Assembly: GCF_003025595.1 (NCBI RefSeq)
Contig: NZ_PYMI01000004.1
Span: forward strand, 310,001 to 374,000
DNA length: 64,000 bases
From: Photobacterium ganghwense
GTDB lineage: Bacteria; Pseudomonadota; Gammaproteobacteria; Enterobacterales; Vibrionaceae
Reading direction: 5' to 3'
Under the pieces are notes generated by a model. That model was not told the origin of the DNA, searched no databases, and saw nothing but the letters and a program-made list of their open reading frames with translations. The translations under genes were made by a program, and so were the position numbers. Positions 56,686 to 64,000 of this stretch are shown here, piece by piece (within the stretch, counting starts at the first letter, position 1; each line of letters starts with the position of its first letter).

Positions 56686-56694
56686 TAAAAGTCG

Positions 56695-57966
56695 CTACAT
56701 ATGCTTAACGCGGCGTTTCACTTCTTCCTGTTTACCAAAGTTGAACGGGCGCGCATCCGGGCTCCCCAGATAACCACAGACCCTACGTGTAACCGACACC
56801 TTGGCCGGATTATGGTTACCGCATTTCGGGCAGGTAAACCCTTTACTGGTACAGGCAAATTCGCCGGTAAAGCCACACTCATAACACTCATCAATTGGGG
56901 TGTTGGTGCCGTAGTACGGGACGCGGCTGTAACTGTAATCCCAGACGTTTTCGAGTGCTTCAAGGTTATGCTGGATATTCGGGTATTCCCCGTAACAGAT
57001 AAACCCACCATTAGCGATTTCCGGATACGGCATTTCAAAATCAATCTTATCGTAAGGATTGACCTGCTTTTCTACATCCAGATGGAAACTGTTGGTGTAA
57101 TAACCTTTGTCGGTTACACCTTCAACGACGCCGAACTCTTTCGTGTCAATTGCACAGAAACGGCTACACAGGTTTTCACTCGGTGTGCTGTACAGGCTAA
57201 AGCCATAACCGGTTTCTGCCTTCCAGCGATCCGTTGCCGCTCTCAGGTGCTGCACTATCGCAATGGCTTTCTGGCGCAACTCATCGCTATCGTAGACATG
57301 ACGCTCAGCCCCATACAGCGCGTTCATTGTTTCATGAATACCAATATAACCCAGCGAAATAGAAGCACGGCCATGCTTAAAGATTTCCGCCACGTTATCA
57401 TCAGCTTTCAGACGCACGCCACACGCCCCTTCCATATAGAGAATCGGAGCTACCCGTGCCTTCACCCCTTCGAGACGACTAATGCGGGTTTCAAGTGCGC
57501 GGCGGGCCAAGTCCAGTTTTTCATCCAGAAGACGATAAAAACGGGTTTCATCCCCTTTCGCCTGCAACGCAATGCGAGGCAAGTTAAGGCTGACCACTCC
57601 CAGGTTGTTACGCCCTTCATGAACCAGCTCGCCTTTTTCTTCATACGGCCCAAGAAAGCTACGACAGCCCATTGGGGTTTTGAAAGAACCGGTGACTTCC
57701 ACCACTTTGTCGTAGTTCAGAATATCCGGATACATACGTTTTGACGCACATTCCAGCGCCAACTGCTTGATGTCGTAATTCGGATCCCCTTGCTTGTGGT
57801 TCAACCCGTCTTTTATCGCAAACACCAATTTCGGGAAAACCGCCGTTTTACGATTTTTGCCCAGTCCGGCGATACGGTTTTTCAGGATAGACGACTGAAT
57901 CAGGCGCGATTCCCATGAGGTGCCTAAACCAAATCCAAAAGTAACAAACGGTGTTTGCCCATTATG
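56695..57966 (-). pseudogene. nrdD: Anaerobic ribonucleoside-triphosphate reductase, 3' part, interrupted
   Basis: The C-terminal ~423 of about 710 residues of class III ribonucleotide reductase. It begins at HNGQTPFVTFGFGLGTSWES and keeps MGCRSFLG with the thiyl Cys, the zinc site CYECGF / CPKCGN and the glycyl-radical loop RVCGYLGSPDARPF. The N-terminal ATP-cone and first barrel half (about 285 residues) are absent; A+T-rich island DNA starts at about 57967. The frame stays open 21 codons into the island from a TTG, so a fragment could be made. The missing 5' part may lie on the far side of the island. Confidence 0.93.
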
Positions 57967-58021
57967 TATTATATTAGTCACTCTCACGCAACTTTTAATA
58001 GAAATATAACATTGAGCCTTA

Positions 58022-58044
58022 TATAACAATGAGTTATTGTTATA
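58022..58044. repeat. Inverted repeat at the island's left end
   Basis: A perfect 9-base inverted repeat, TATAACAAT / ATTGTTATA around GAGTT, 32 bases upstream of the gmtY ATG and about 55 bases from the island edge. It could be a recombinase core/arm site or an operator. Also ACTCTCA occurs at 57980-57986 and near 58070-58076 in the same direction. Confidence 0.7.
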
Positions 58045-58075
58045 TTAATTATAATTCAGGATTTTGACTACTCTC

Positions 58076-59584
58076 ATGAAGTTAAAAAATGTCAGATACG
58101 TAACCAATAGACAAACGACGATTGTTAAGTCTCGAGTAGTCGAAACGACCTCTCATCACCTCTACAGGATTAGTGATGGTTGTGAAATCGAGGAATTTCG
58201 GTCTTACGAAGAGGAAGTGGTACGTCTAGCAGAAACTACAACTAAAAAGCAAAATTTGAGTCCTAACACTCTCAATTCATACAGAGGAGCTGTCATTAAA
58301 TTTATAGATTACCTCCATGAAGCTGGTGTTATGGGATCTGATATCCCTTTAAATTTAACTCATGCACATAAAGTAATTACTAGCTACCCAGCATACATCC
58401 AAAAAGAGCCAAGAAAGAATGCCACGCATGAAGTTCTAGTTCTGCGAGAGTTAATGGAAAGCTTCCGCCCCAAGCTTGGTAATAACGCAATGAATGTGCA
58501 TTTAAATGCAATTGAGCACTACATCAAAATATCTGAACGTTATGCTAGGGCAGCTCATACCAGAGCCTGCCGCGCAGTGGGAATCTCTCCATCAGAGACC
58601 GAATACCAGCCGTTGTTTGATCAAGTTTGGAATTCATCGGAACTTTCACATTCACAAAAATTATATTGGCAGAATAATACCGCTCTGGGTGGAATTCTCG
58701 GTGCGCATAATATTAAAGGAGAAATGAATCAAATATTCTCACGTCAGCCTTCTGATGAGTCGCATGTTCGCGATAAAGTTACGATTACGCAGGAAGAAAT
58801 AAAAACCTTGCTCAATCAGGAATCCTTATCGGTTCGTGATAGAACGTTATATGCCCTGCTATTCGCTAGCGGATTACGGATTAGTGAAGCATTGCTACTC
58901 CAATTAGCACATATTGATTTTACAGAGCGAAGGATTTTTTTAACCCCAAACATATCAAAACGTGGTTTAACCTTAGAAGAAATTAGATTATGTTCTGCAT
59001 GGAAAGGGCGTAGAACTCTGAACAACGAAGTAAACCTGTTTGGTGTAGCTGAAGAAATTTTCTGGAATTCACTGCACGAACTCCTAACATCTATGATCAC
59101 TGATTATAGCCATGATTTTTTGTTCACATTTGAGAAAGGTATTAATAAAGGTCGTCCTTACCTACTGACTCAAAGAGCCGATGAAAAACGAAGTCACTCT
59201 AATATAGTTACCCGATTCAAAAAAGCTTTAATGGATGCTGGCATTTCAGAAGAACTACTACACGGGCCGCATTTTGCTCGACATGCACTAGTTTTCTATT
59301 TAAATACTGAATGTCCTCGCCTAACTGAAGATGGAAAGCTAATTTACGGTTATGAACTTAACGACATCAGCAAATTGATAGGTCATACAAACCCTCTTAG
59401 CACAGAAAAATACAACAGAGACAATTCAGAAAAATTAAATCAAGAGCACAAGCTTGCTCGTGAGGTTACACGCCTGAACTTAAATGAACAACAGGCTGAA
59501 TTACTGAAAGAACAACACTATCATCTAGCTCAAGCAAAAAAATTAGAGGGGATGCTATTGAAATTAGAGGATCATAAAAAATGA
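58076..59584 (+). CDS. gmtY: Gamma-mobile-trio tyrosine recombinase GmtY
   Basis: A 502-residue site-specific recombinase. An N-terminal SAM-like DNA-binding region (TTKKQNLSPNTLNSYRGAVI) precedes the catalytic domain, in which SGLRISEALL gives Arg near residue 268, HFARHAL gives His399 and Arg402, IGHTNPLSTEKY gives His437 and the nucleophile Tyr446. All four catalytic positions are intact. The start is uncertain: ATG 58076 or TTG 58064, with AGGA between. Its stop overlaps the gmtZ start as ATGA. It should mobilise the island. Confidence 0.87.
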   Translation: MKLKNVRYVTNRQTTIVKSRVVETTSHHLYRISDGCEIEEFRSYEEEVVRLAETTTKKQNLSPNTLNSYRGAVIKFIDYLHEAGVMGSDIPLNLTHAHKVITSYPAYIQKEPRKNATHEVLVLRELMESFRPKLGNNAMNVHLNAIEHYIKISERYARAAHTRACRAVGISPSETEYQPLFDQVWNSSELSHSQKLYWQNNTALGGILGAHNIKGEMNQIFSRQPSDESHVRDKVTITQEEIKTLLNQESLSVRDRTLYALLFASGLRISEALLLQLAHIDFTERRIFLTPNISKRGLTLEEIRLCSAWKGRRTLNNEVNLFGVAEEIFWNSLHELLTSMITDYSHDFLFTFEKGINKGRPYLLTQRADEKRSHSNIVTRFKKALMDAGISEELLHGPHFARHALVFYLNTECPRLTEDGKLIYGYELNDISKLIGHTNPLSTEKYNRDNSEKLNQEHKLAREVTRLNLNEQQAELLKEQHYHLAQAKKLEGMLLKLEDHKK

Positions 59585-62500
59585 TATTCAATACAACAAA
59601 TTCACTTTATTACCCCGCTGGTAAAGACAAGGCTAATAAGCGTTGTAAAGAAATTTCTCTAGATCTTAAGACTCGTGTATCTGCGTTTTTTTCTAATGTC
59701 GGTGTTGACAAAAAGTTTTGTATTCCAGAGATGGAAATATTAGATCGAAGCTCAAACATTAGTATAGGCAAGGCTGATGTACGATGTGTAATCTGTGAAA
59801 TAGCTGAAAATGTCACGGATACAGAAAAACTATTTTCAATCGCAACTCAAACAGCTAGCGCTTCCAACTTTGCAACCAGAAAGAGCAACGCAAACAAACA
59901 TAATCACAAGGGAAATATTGGTGCGGTCGCATTCATAAAACAGACTGAGAAATTATTTCTATCAATTGGAATTAAGCCTGAACAAATTAGTAAAGGGGCA
60001 TATCAAGCAGTAATATTATATTCTAGGTTAATATTGATCAAACTTTGGAGAGAGGGCTTAGTTGTATTACCAGTTACAGCCGATTTTGAGCTAGGATCGA
60101 AACGTTTTGAAGAGTTTACTCAGTTTAAACCGAGTAACCACAGGTCAAAACCTCCAATGTATGGAGCGTCTAAAGATTACTGCGTGTTGTTACAAAATGA
60201 GTTTACACAGCTTATTAACGACATTCAGAGCGCTACTCCACTAGAGGCACTAGTTATCGAACATGAAGAAGGAAGATGTTACGATGCAATTTCAAGTATC
60301 CTCTATTGTAGTACTCTATATACACCTGAAAAGATTAATATAAAATCTTACGATGATGTTATAAAACTACTCTGCCTATATGACACTTTTGATATAAAGA
60401 GGCCTGCTGATGCCAGCCTGCTCAAGGAACTATCACGTGGAGTAATCCCATTTAAAGCTCTACGTTCTAGGCTAAAGGATTTCCGAGCCTTTGTAACCAA
60501 ATTAGGTTGTCATAAAAAAGACATATTAAGTGGCCATACACGTGCTCTCACCGTTTCCTACAAATCTGAATTACTCCAACTCCAGTCTGTATCGCAATTT
60601 AATTTTGATGAGGTCATGTACGAGAAGGATGAAGAAGCTCTTTTTCAGTTCTTCGCTGACAATGATTACCAAGTAACTCAAGAATTTTACAGTCGCGGTT
60701 TGATTGAGAAACCTGACTTCAGAGCATGGGACACGTATAAGGACAACCACCTAAAAGCTCTTTCTAAACCTTCTTTCGCGAATGCCCAATGGGGATGGAA
60801 TGTAATTTACCAATACATTGGTTATCTATCTTGTTGGTGCGATATGTTTCCAGAACAAGCAGAAATAGAAGGCATATTCACTCCAACGAGATTTAGGGAT
60901 ATGGATAGAGAAACATTCGTTGTTCGCTCGCATTCCAATCAAGACAAAGATACTGACCAATGGCCACGCACACTGAGCGATTTTTTACTACGCAAATCAG
61001 CTTCGGTGGCGACATGGGTAAAGGCTGCAATTAATTCAGTTGAGGATAATTTTCGTTTTAATACCGAACACGTTGGCTCAGGAGGTAAACTGCTATTACC
61101 AATGGAATTCACTAACGCTTGGCATAAATCACAACGAGGCGTCAAGTTAGGATCTCTGAGCGAGTCTGTCAAAAAGGTATTTACAAGAGATGAATACGCC
61201 GTAGTTTTACAAATCGCCTATGCCATTGAAAAATATGGTGCTTATCTCCAAGAGCGGGTGCTAGAAGGATATAATTATCAACTACTTGGTTTCAGGCCTG
61301 CAACATCATACCACACTGATAATCAATATAGATTGGTTGAAATAGGAGCAAAGATTGAAACTCCTGTTGGTATACTAAAATATCAATTACATAACTCACC
61401 GCTAAATGGTGACATTATAGAGAAAAATCAGATTGCTAATGTGTTTCATTGGGCTATACCTTTGGCGTATTACGATGATGTTATACGCATTGGCGAAAAT
61501 AATATTAAAGCTCTTAAACGTACAGTTTATTCCCATGATCGTGCAGGCTTTTCTCCAATAGTTTGGTATGTTAATGATGAACTTAAATACTCCTACGTTC
61601 GGTTAGATAGCCCCTCAAAAATCATAGAAAACCTGTTCTCGATGACTAATTTTGGGACCATAGAAACGAAAACAGAGCAGATAATCGCACCGCTTTTGGG
61701 GCCCATCAGAGGGATTATCGTGGCACTTGAACAAGGTATACGGCATAAACATATCCGTTACCTAGATAAACGTTTTTTTGATCAGTTCGTAGATCTGAAA
61801 AGTGAGGATGGTATTGTTCAACTATTGATAAGTACTGACAAAAGCCGAAGAAAACCATGGAAGGCAAGTTCACACATCGACGTCATAACAATGCTTAGAG
61901 CTGAAAGGGACTTTCAAAATTTGAGAGCAGATGTTAACAATCTAATTTGTTATAATGATACAGGTTTGGAAATCGACGTACTATTTCGGAACGCATCAGG
62001 ACAACCATTTTCAGAAATGGTGTGGTCAGATATCTGGAAGGCATTTCTGAATATCTCACAAGGAATCATCAATCACTCTTTCAACCATATCATGGAGGAA
62101 TGCGAGTTTGTAAAAATAGTTCCATTATCAAGTAAAGATAGTATGACATTTCAAACGGTTGAAAAAGTAATCTCAGCTGATAGTGAGTACGTTGCCCGAG
62201 CAAAGGTTCCAGGGAAAAGCCCCAAACTTGGGTTTGATGCTCAGGGGCATCGTGTAAAACTACTGGCTTTATTGTCTCCCCACTCAACTCGAACAACGTA
62301 CGTTAGCCACCGAGTTGGCTACATTCCTTTAGAGACTGTTAGTAAAAACATTGGTCATATGAAGGTAGGTACAACCATCTATTACTTCAAGGAGACGGAG
62401 GAAGAAAGAGCACGTAAGGTTGGTGAATACCGTAGAGCCAATCTGATGCTAGTACGTGGCAACAAGAACACAGATAAAATCGTTCCTATCCACACTAGTG

Positions 62501-63423
62501 ATGTATCCCAATCTCAAGTGAAGGAATCATTCAAACATAGCCCTTATGAGACAATGAGCTTATACGGTTTTACATCAATTCCAATTGTAACTGTTGATGA
62601 TGACGGTAATGAGATCATTAACCCTACAGGTATGGATCTTGTAACTACAACTCCAATGTCGATGATTGCATTTTCATCAACCCATATCTGTGTTCACAAC
62701 ATGGAATGCCCATCAGAAATAATAACTGAAAACGGTGGTTATCAACGATGTGGAGTATGCCGAATTAAGATCTGCCATGTAGACAACCTGATATCAATTT
62801 CGCGTATAGTTCAACGGTTGGAGCTAGATTTAAAGAGCAACGTAACTTCCCTAATTAATCTGAACAGAAGTAAAGTTGATGATCAGGTTGTTCATAAAAT
62901 CGAGGTTACTCAGCTTAAACGAGAGCAATCTGTTTTGAAAAGTGAATTGCTTGGTTGGCAAGCTGCTCTGCGTATCGTAGAACAAACACGTTTAAAGTTA
63001 CTGGAAAAAAAGAATACCAGCAAGTTTATTGTTTCTGCACCACACATGTTATCAGAGACAATATCTTGCGAGACATTTAAGATGTCAGTCCCAGAGTTAT
63101 TTTTAAATCATATGACCACTATGAGTGATGTTCCGTCACTAAACAGCTCAGCAGTTGAAAAAATTGTCGCGAAAATTGAGAAACGTATTCTGCTGGAATC
63201 TAAGCGTGCTAGTGAAGAAGTTATGAGAGGAGTCGAAAGCTGTTTCGTAAATCATTCTCTAGATCCTCGACACATTATGTCTCCAATTATGAGCATGTTG
63301 GATGCCAAAATTATCACTAAAGAACAACTCATAGACGTGATTGAGAATGATTTATCTAATACTCAACCTTTAATAAGAAGCCCATTGCAAAGTAATGTGC
63401 TAGAGGCGTTATCTAATGGGTAA
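59581..63423 (+). CDS. gmtZ: Gamma-mobile-trio integrase-like protein GmtZ
   Basis: A 1280-residue protein encoded 4 bases into gmtY. A second tyrosine-recombinase signature is found late: Arg721 in EQGIRHKHIRYL, Lys754 region in STDKSRRKPW, HSTR (His901, Arg904) in SPHSTRTTYVSHRVG, and IGHMKVGTTIYYF with His926 and Tyr934/935. A Cys-rich segment near residues 1035-1070 (CVHNMECP, RCGVCRIKICH) may bind zinc. The long N-terminus has no recognised domain. It probably acts with GmtY in recombination; the exact role is not established from sequence. Confidence 0.82.
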   Translation: MIFNTTNSLYYPAGKDKANKRCKEISLDLKTRVSAFFSNVGVDKKFCIPEMEILDRSSNISIGKADVRCVICEIAENVTDTEKLFSIATQTASASNFATRKSNANKHNHKGNIGAVAFIKQTEKLFLSIGIKPEQISKGAYQAVILYSRLILIKLWREGLVVLPVTADFELGSKRFEEFTQFKPSNHRSKPPMYGASKDYCVLLQNEFTQLINDIQSATPLEALVIEHEEGRCYDAISSILYCSTLYTPEKINIKSYDDVIKLLCLYDTFDIKRPADASLLKELSRGVIPFKALRSRLKDFRAFVTKLGCHKKDILSGHTRALTVSYKSELLQLQSVSQFNFDEVMYEKDEEALFQFFADNDYQVTQEFYSRGLIEKPDFRAWDTYKDNHLKALSKPSFANAQWGWNVIYQYIGYLSCWCDMFPEQAEIEGIFTPTRFRDMDRETFVVRSHSNQDKDTDQWPRTLSDFLLRKSASVATWVKAAINSVEDNFRFNTEHVGSGGKLLLPMEFTNAWHKSQRGVKLGSLSESVKKVFTRDEYAVVLQIAYAIEKYGAYLQERVLEGYNYQLLGFRPATSYHTDNQYRLVEIGAKIETPVGILKYQLHNSPLNGDIIEKNQIANVFHWAIPLAYYDDVIRIGENNIKALKRTVYSHDRAGFSPIVWYVNDELKYSYVRLDSPSKIIENLFSMTNFGTIETKTEQIIAPLLGPIRGIIVALEQGIRHKHIRYLDKRFFDQFVDLKSEDGIVQLLISTDKSRRKPWKASSHIDVITMLRAERDFQNLRADVNNLICYNDTGLEIDVLFRNASGQPFSEMVWSDIWKAFLNISQGIINHSFNHIMEECEFVKIVPLSSKDSMTFQTVEKVISADSEYVARAKVPGKSPKLGFDAQGHRVKLLALLSPHSTRTTYVSHRVGYIPLETVSKNIGHMKVGTTIYYFKETEEERARKVGEYRRANLMLVRGNKNTDKIVPIHTSDVSQSQVKESFKHSPYETMSLYGFTSIPIVTVDDDGNEIINPTGMDLVTTTPMSMIAFSSTHICVHNMECPSEIITENGGYQRCGVCRIKICHVDNLISISRIVQRLELDLKSNVTSLINLNRSKVDDQVVHKIEVTQLKREQSVLKSELLGWQAALRIVEQTRLKLLEKKNTSKFIVSAPHMLSETISCETFKMSVPELFLNHMTTMSDVPSLNSSAVEKIVAKIEKRILLESKRASEEVMRGVESCFVNHSLDPRHIMSPIMSMLDAKIITKEQLIDVIENDLSNTQPLIRSPLQSNVLEALSNG

Positions 63424-64000
63424 TAAAAAGAAGAGAACGGAGTGTCTCGCAGATCGAATAGAACGCGTTGTTGAGATACTTGATACATATATCAAGACCC
63501 CAAGCCTCAAGGTCAGTATATCAAATATGGATCAGCTAGCGAGTAAATTAGCTAGGGAAACGGGAATTGGATACTCCACGTTGCTTAAGAGCACGGCTAA
63601 AGGTGGTTACTATCGTGAATACCTCGATAGTGCATTACTAAAAATTGCACCTAGCATGAGTAAAATAGGCTCATTGGCGCAACCTGAACCAAAAAATTGG
63701 GTACACCAAAAGGCTATATATGAGTCCAAAATTGGAATTTTAAACGAAAAGATAAACAAACTGAGATTGAATCTACAACAGGTCGAACTAGCACTTTCTA
63801 CTGTGTCTCAGTCCAAACTGACACTACATGAGGTATCTGATATCAGACAAGCGGACATTGGAGTTGAAATGCTATGTAGAGCACTTGCCCGAATCCTGGA
63901 CCATGAAGAAGTAGGATTAGACTTAATGCCCGACGGGAGTATTGAGTATTTCGGTGAAACTCTTGTTAGTTCAGATCAGGCTCAACCCTACTTAGCTTGG
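63416..64000 (+). CDS. gmtX: Gamma-mobile-trio protein GmtX, partial
   Basis: The first 195 codons of a gene that continues beyond the window. ATG overlaps the end of gmtZ by 8 bases. The N-terminus is basic (MGNKKKRTECLADRIERVVE) and TGIGYSTLLKSTAKGGYYREYLDSA may be a DNA-binding part. A probable coiled coil follows (YESKIGILNEKINKLRLNLQ, then VELALSTVSQSKL). Its position after gmtY-gmtZ identifies it as the third trio gene; function unknown. Confidence 0.75.
   Translation, partial: MGNKKKRTECLADRIERVVEILDTYIKTPSLKVSISNMDQLASKLARETGIGYSTLLKSTAKGGYYREYLDSALLKIAPSMSKIGSLAQPEPKNWVHQKAIYESKIGILNEKINKLRLNLQQVELALSTVSQSKLTLHEVSDIRQADIGVEMLCRALARILDHEEVGLDLMPDGSIEYFGETLVSSDQAQPYLAW

Larger units (their letters stand above)
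57964..64000 (+). mobile_element. Gamma-Mobile-Trio-type genomic island, left part
   Basis: An island begins at about 57964-57967 inside nrdD and continues past the window. It is more A+T-rich than the host genes and encodes three overlapping genes in order: tyrosine recombinase (gmtY), large integrase-like protein (gmtZ) and a third protein (gmtX). These are the hallmark 5' genes of Gamma-Mobile-Trio islands described in marine Vibrio, which carry variable anti-phage and toxin cargo. The right end, cargo and any target-site repeat are not visible. Confidence 0.82.

Overview
The window looks like a chromosomal segment of a Vibrionaceae-type marine gammaproteobacterium, possibly its second chromosome. 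The grounds are the malT / malP-malQ-glgB arrangement, small proteins of the DUF2750 and DUF2960 types, a RbgA/YlqF GTPase, a second-type GroESL pair, and a PTS EIIC-EAL fusion. All functions are read from the translated sequence without database searches. Genus and species are not determined.

Layout. 1-11 kb holds the maltodextrin/glycogen block: glgB, malQ and malP on the minus strand, divergent from the activator malT, with MalT boxes and a CRP site between them. It is followed by a DUF4336 protein and a small CRP-linked membrane protein. 11.7-18.5 kb holds an M14 peptidase/hydrolase pair, a CAP-domain lipoprotein, the molybdate transporter modABC with a ModE-type operator, and a DUF2799 lipoprotein. 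18.8-30 kb is a series of small regulatory and stress modules: an AraC regulator with a DMT exporter, an acetyltransferase, an old yellow enzyme divergent from its TetR regulator over three palindromes, an orphan MetQ, a two-component system next to an HbpS-like secreted protein, a SpoIIAA-like protein, a LysE exporter and an isochorismatase. 30-37.3 kb carries an IleRS2-type isoleucyl-tRNA synthetase preceded by an apparent isoleucine attenuator, a hypothetical protein, a 57-residue protein and an accessory groES-groL pair. 37.6-55.3 kb carries rbgA, an scsA-like/scsB/scsD thiol-redox and copper cluster, a YbaK-like deacylase, an NlpC/P60 lipoprotein, an exported amidohydrolase, plsC, a hydrolase and TetR gene sharing an operator-like sequence, a methyltransferase, rarD, a globin-like protein overlapping a CREST-like membrane protein, and an EIIC-EAL regulator.

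55.9-64 kb is the accessory boundary. nrdG and the 3' part of nrdD are present, but nrdD is cut at an Asn-Gly-Gln-Thr-Pro motif near 57966. Visibly more A+T-rich DNA begins there and carries three overlapping genes: a tyrosine recombinase, a 1280-residue protein with a second tyrosine-recombinase signature, and a third gene that runs off the window. This architecture matches the Gamma-Mobile-Trio genes gmtY-gmtZ-gmtX. These are the 5' genes of genomic islands known to carry anti-phage and anti-bacterial cargo, and the cargo here would lie beyond position 64000.

The two strongest observations are the GMT-type insertion inside nrdD and the leader-peptide attenuator upstream of ileS. The attenuator has a 17-codon leader with four Ile codons and mutually exclusive 1:2, 2:3 and 3:4 hairpins.
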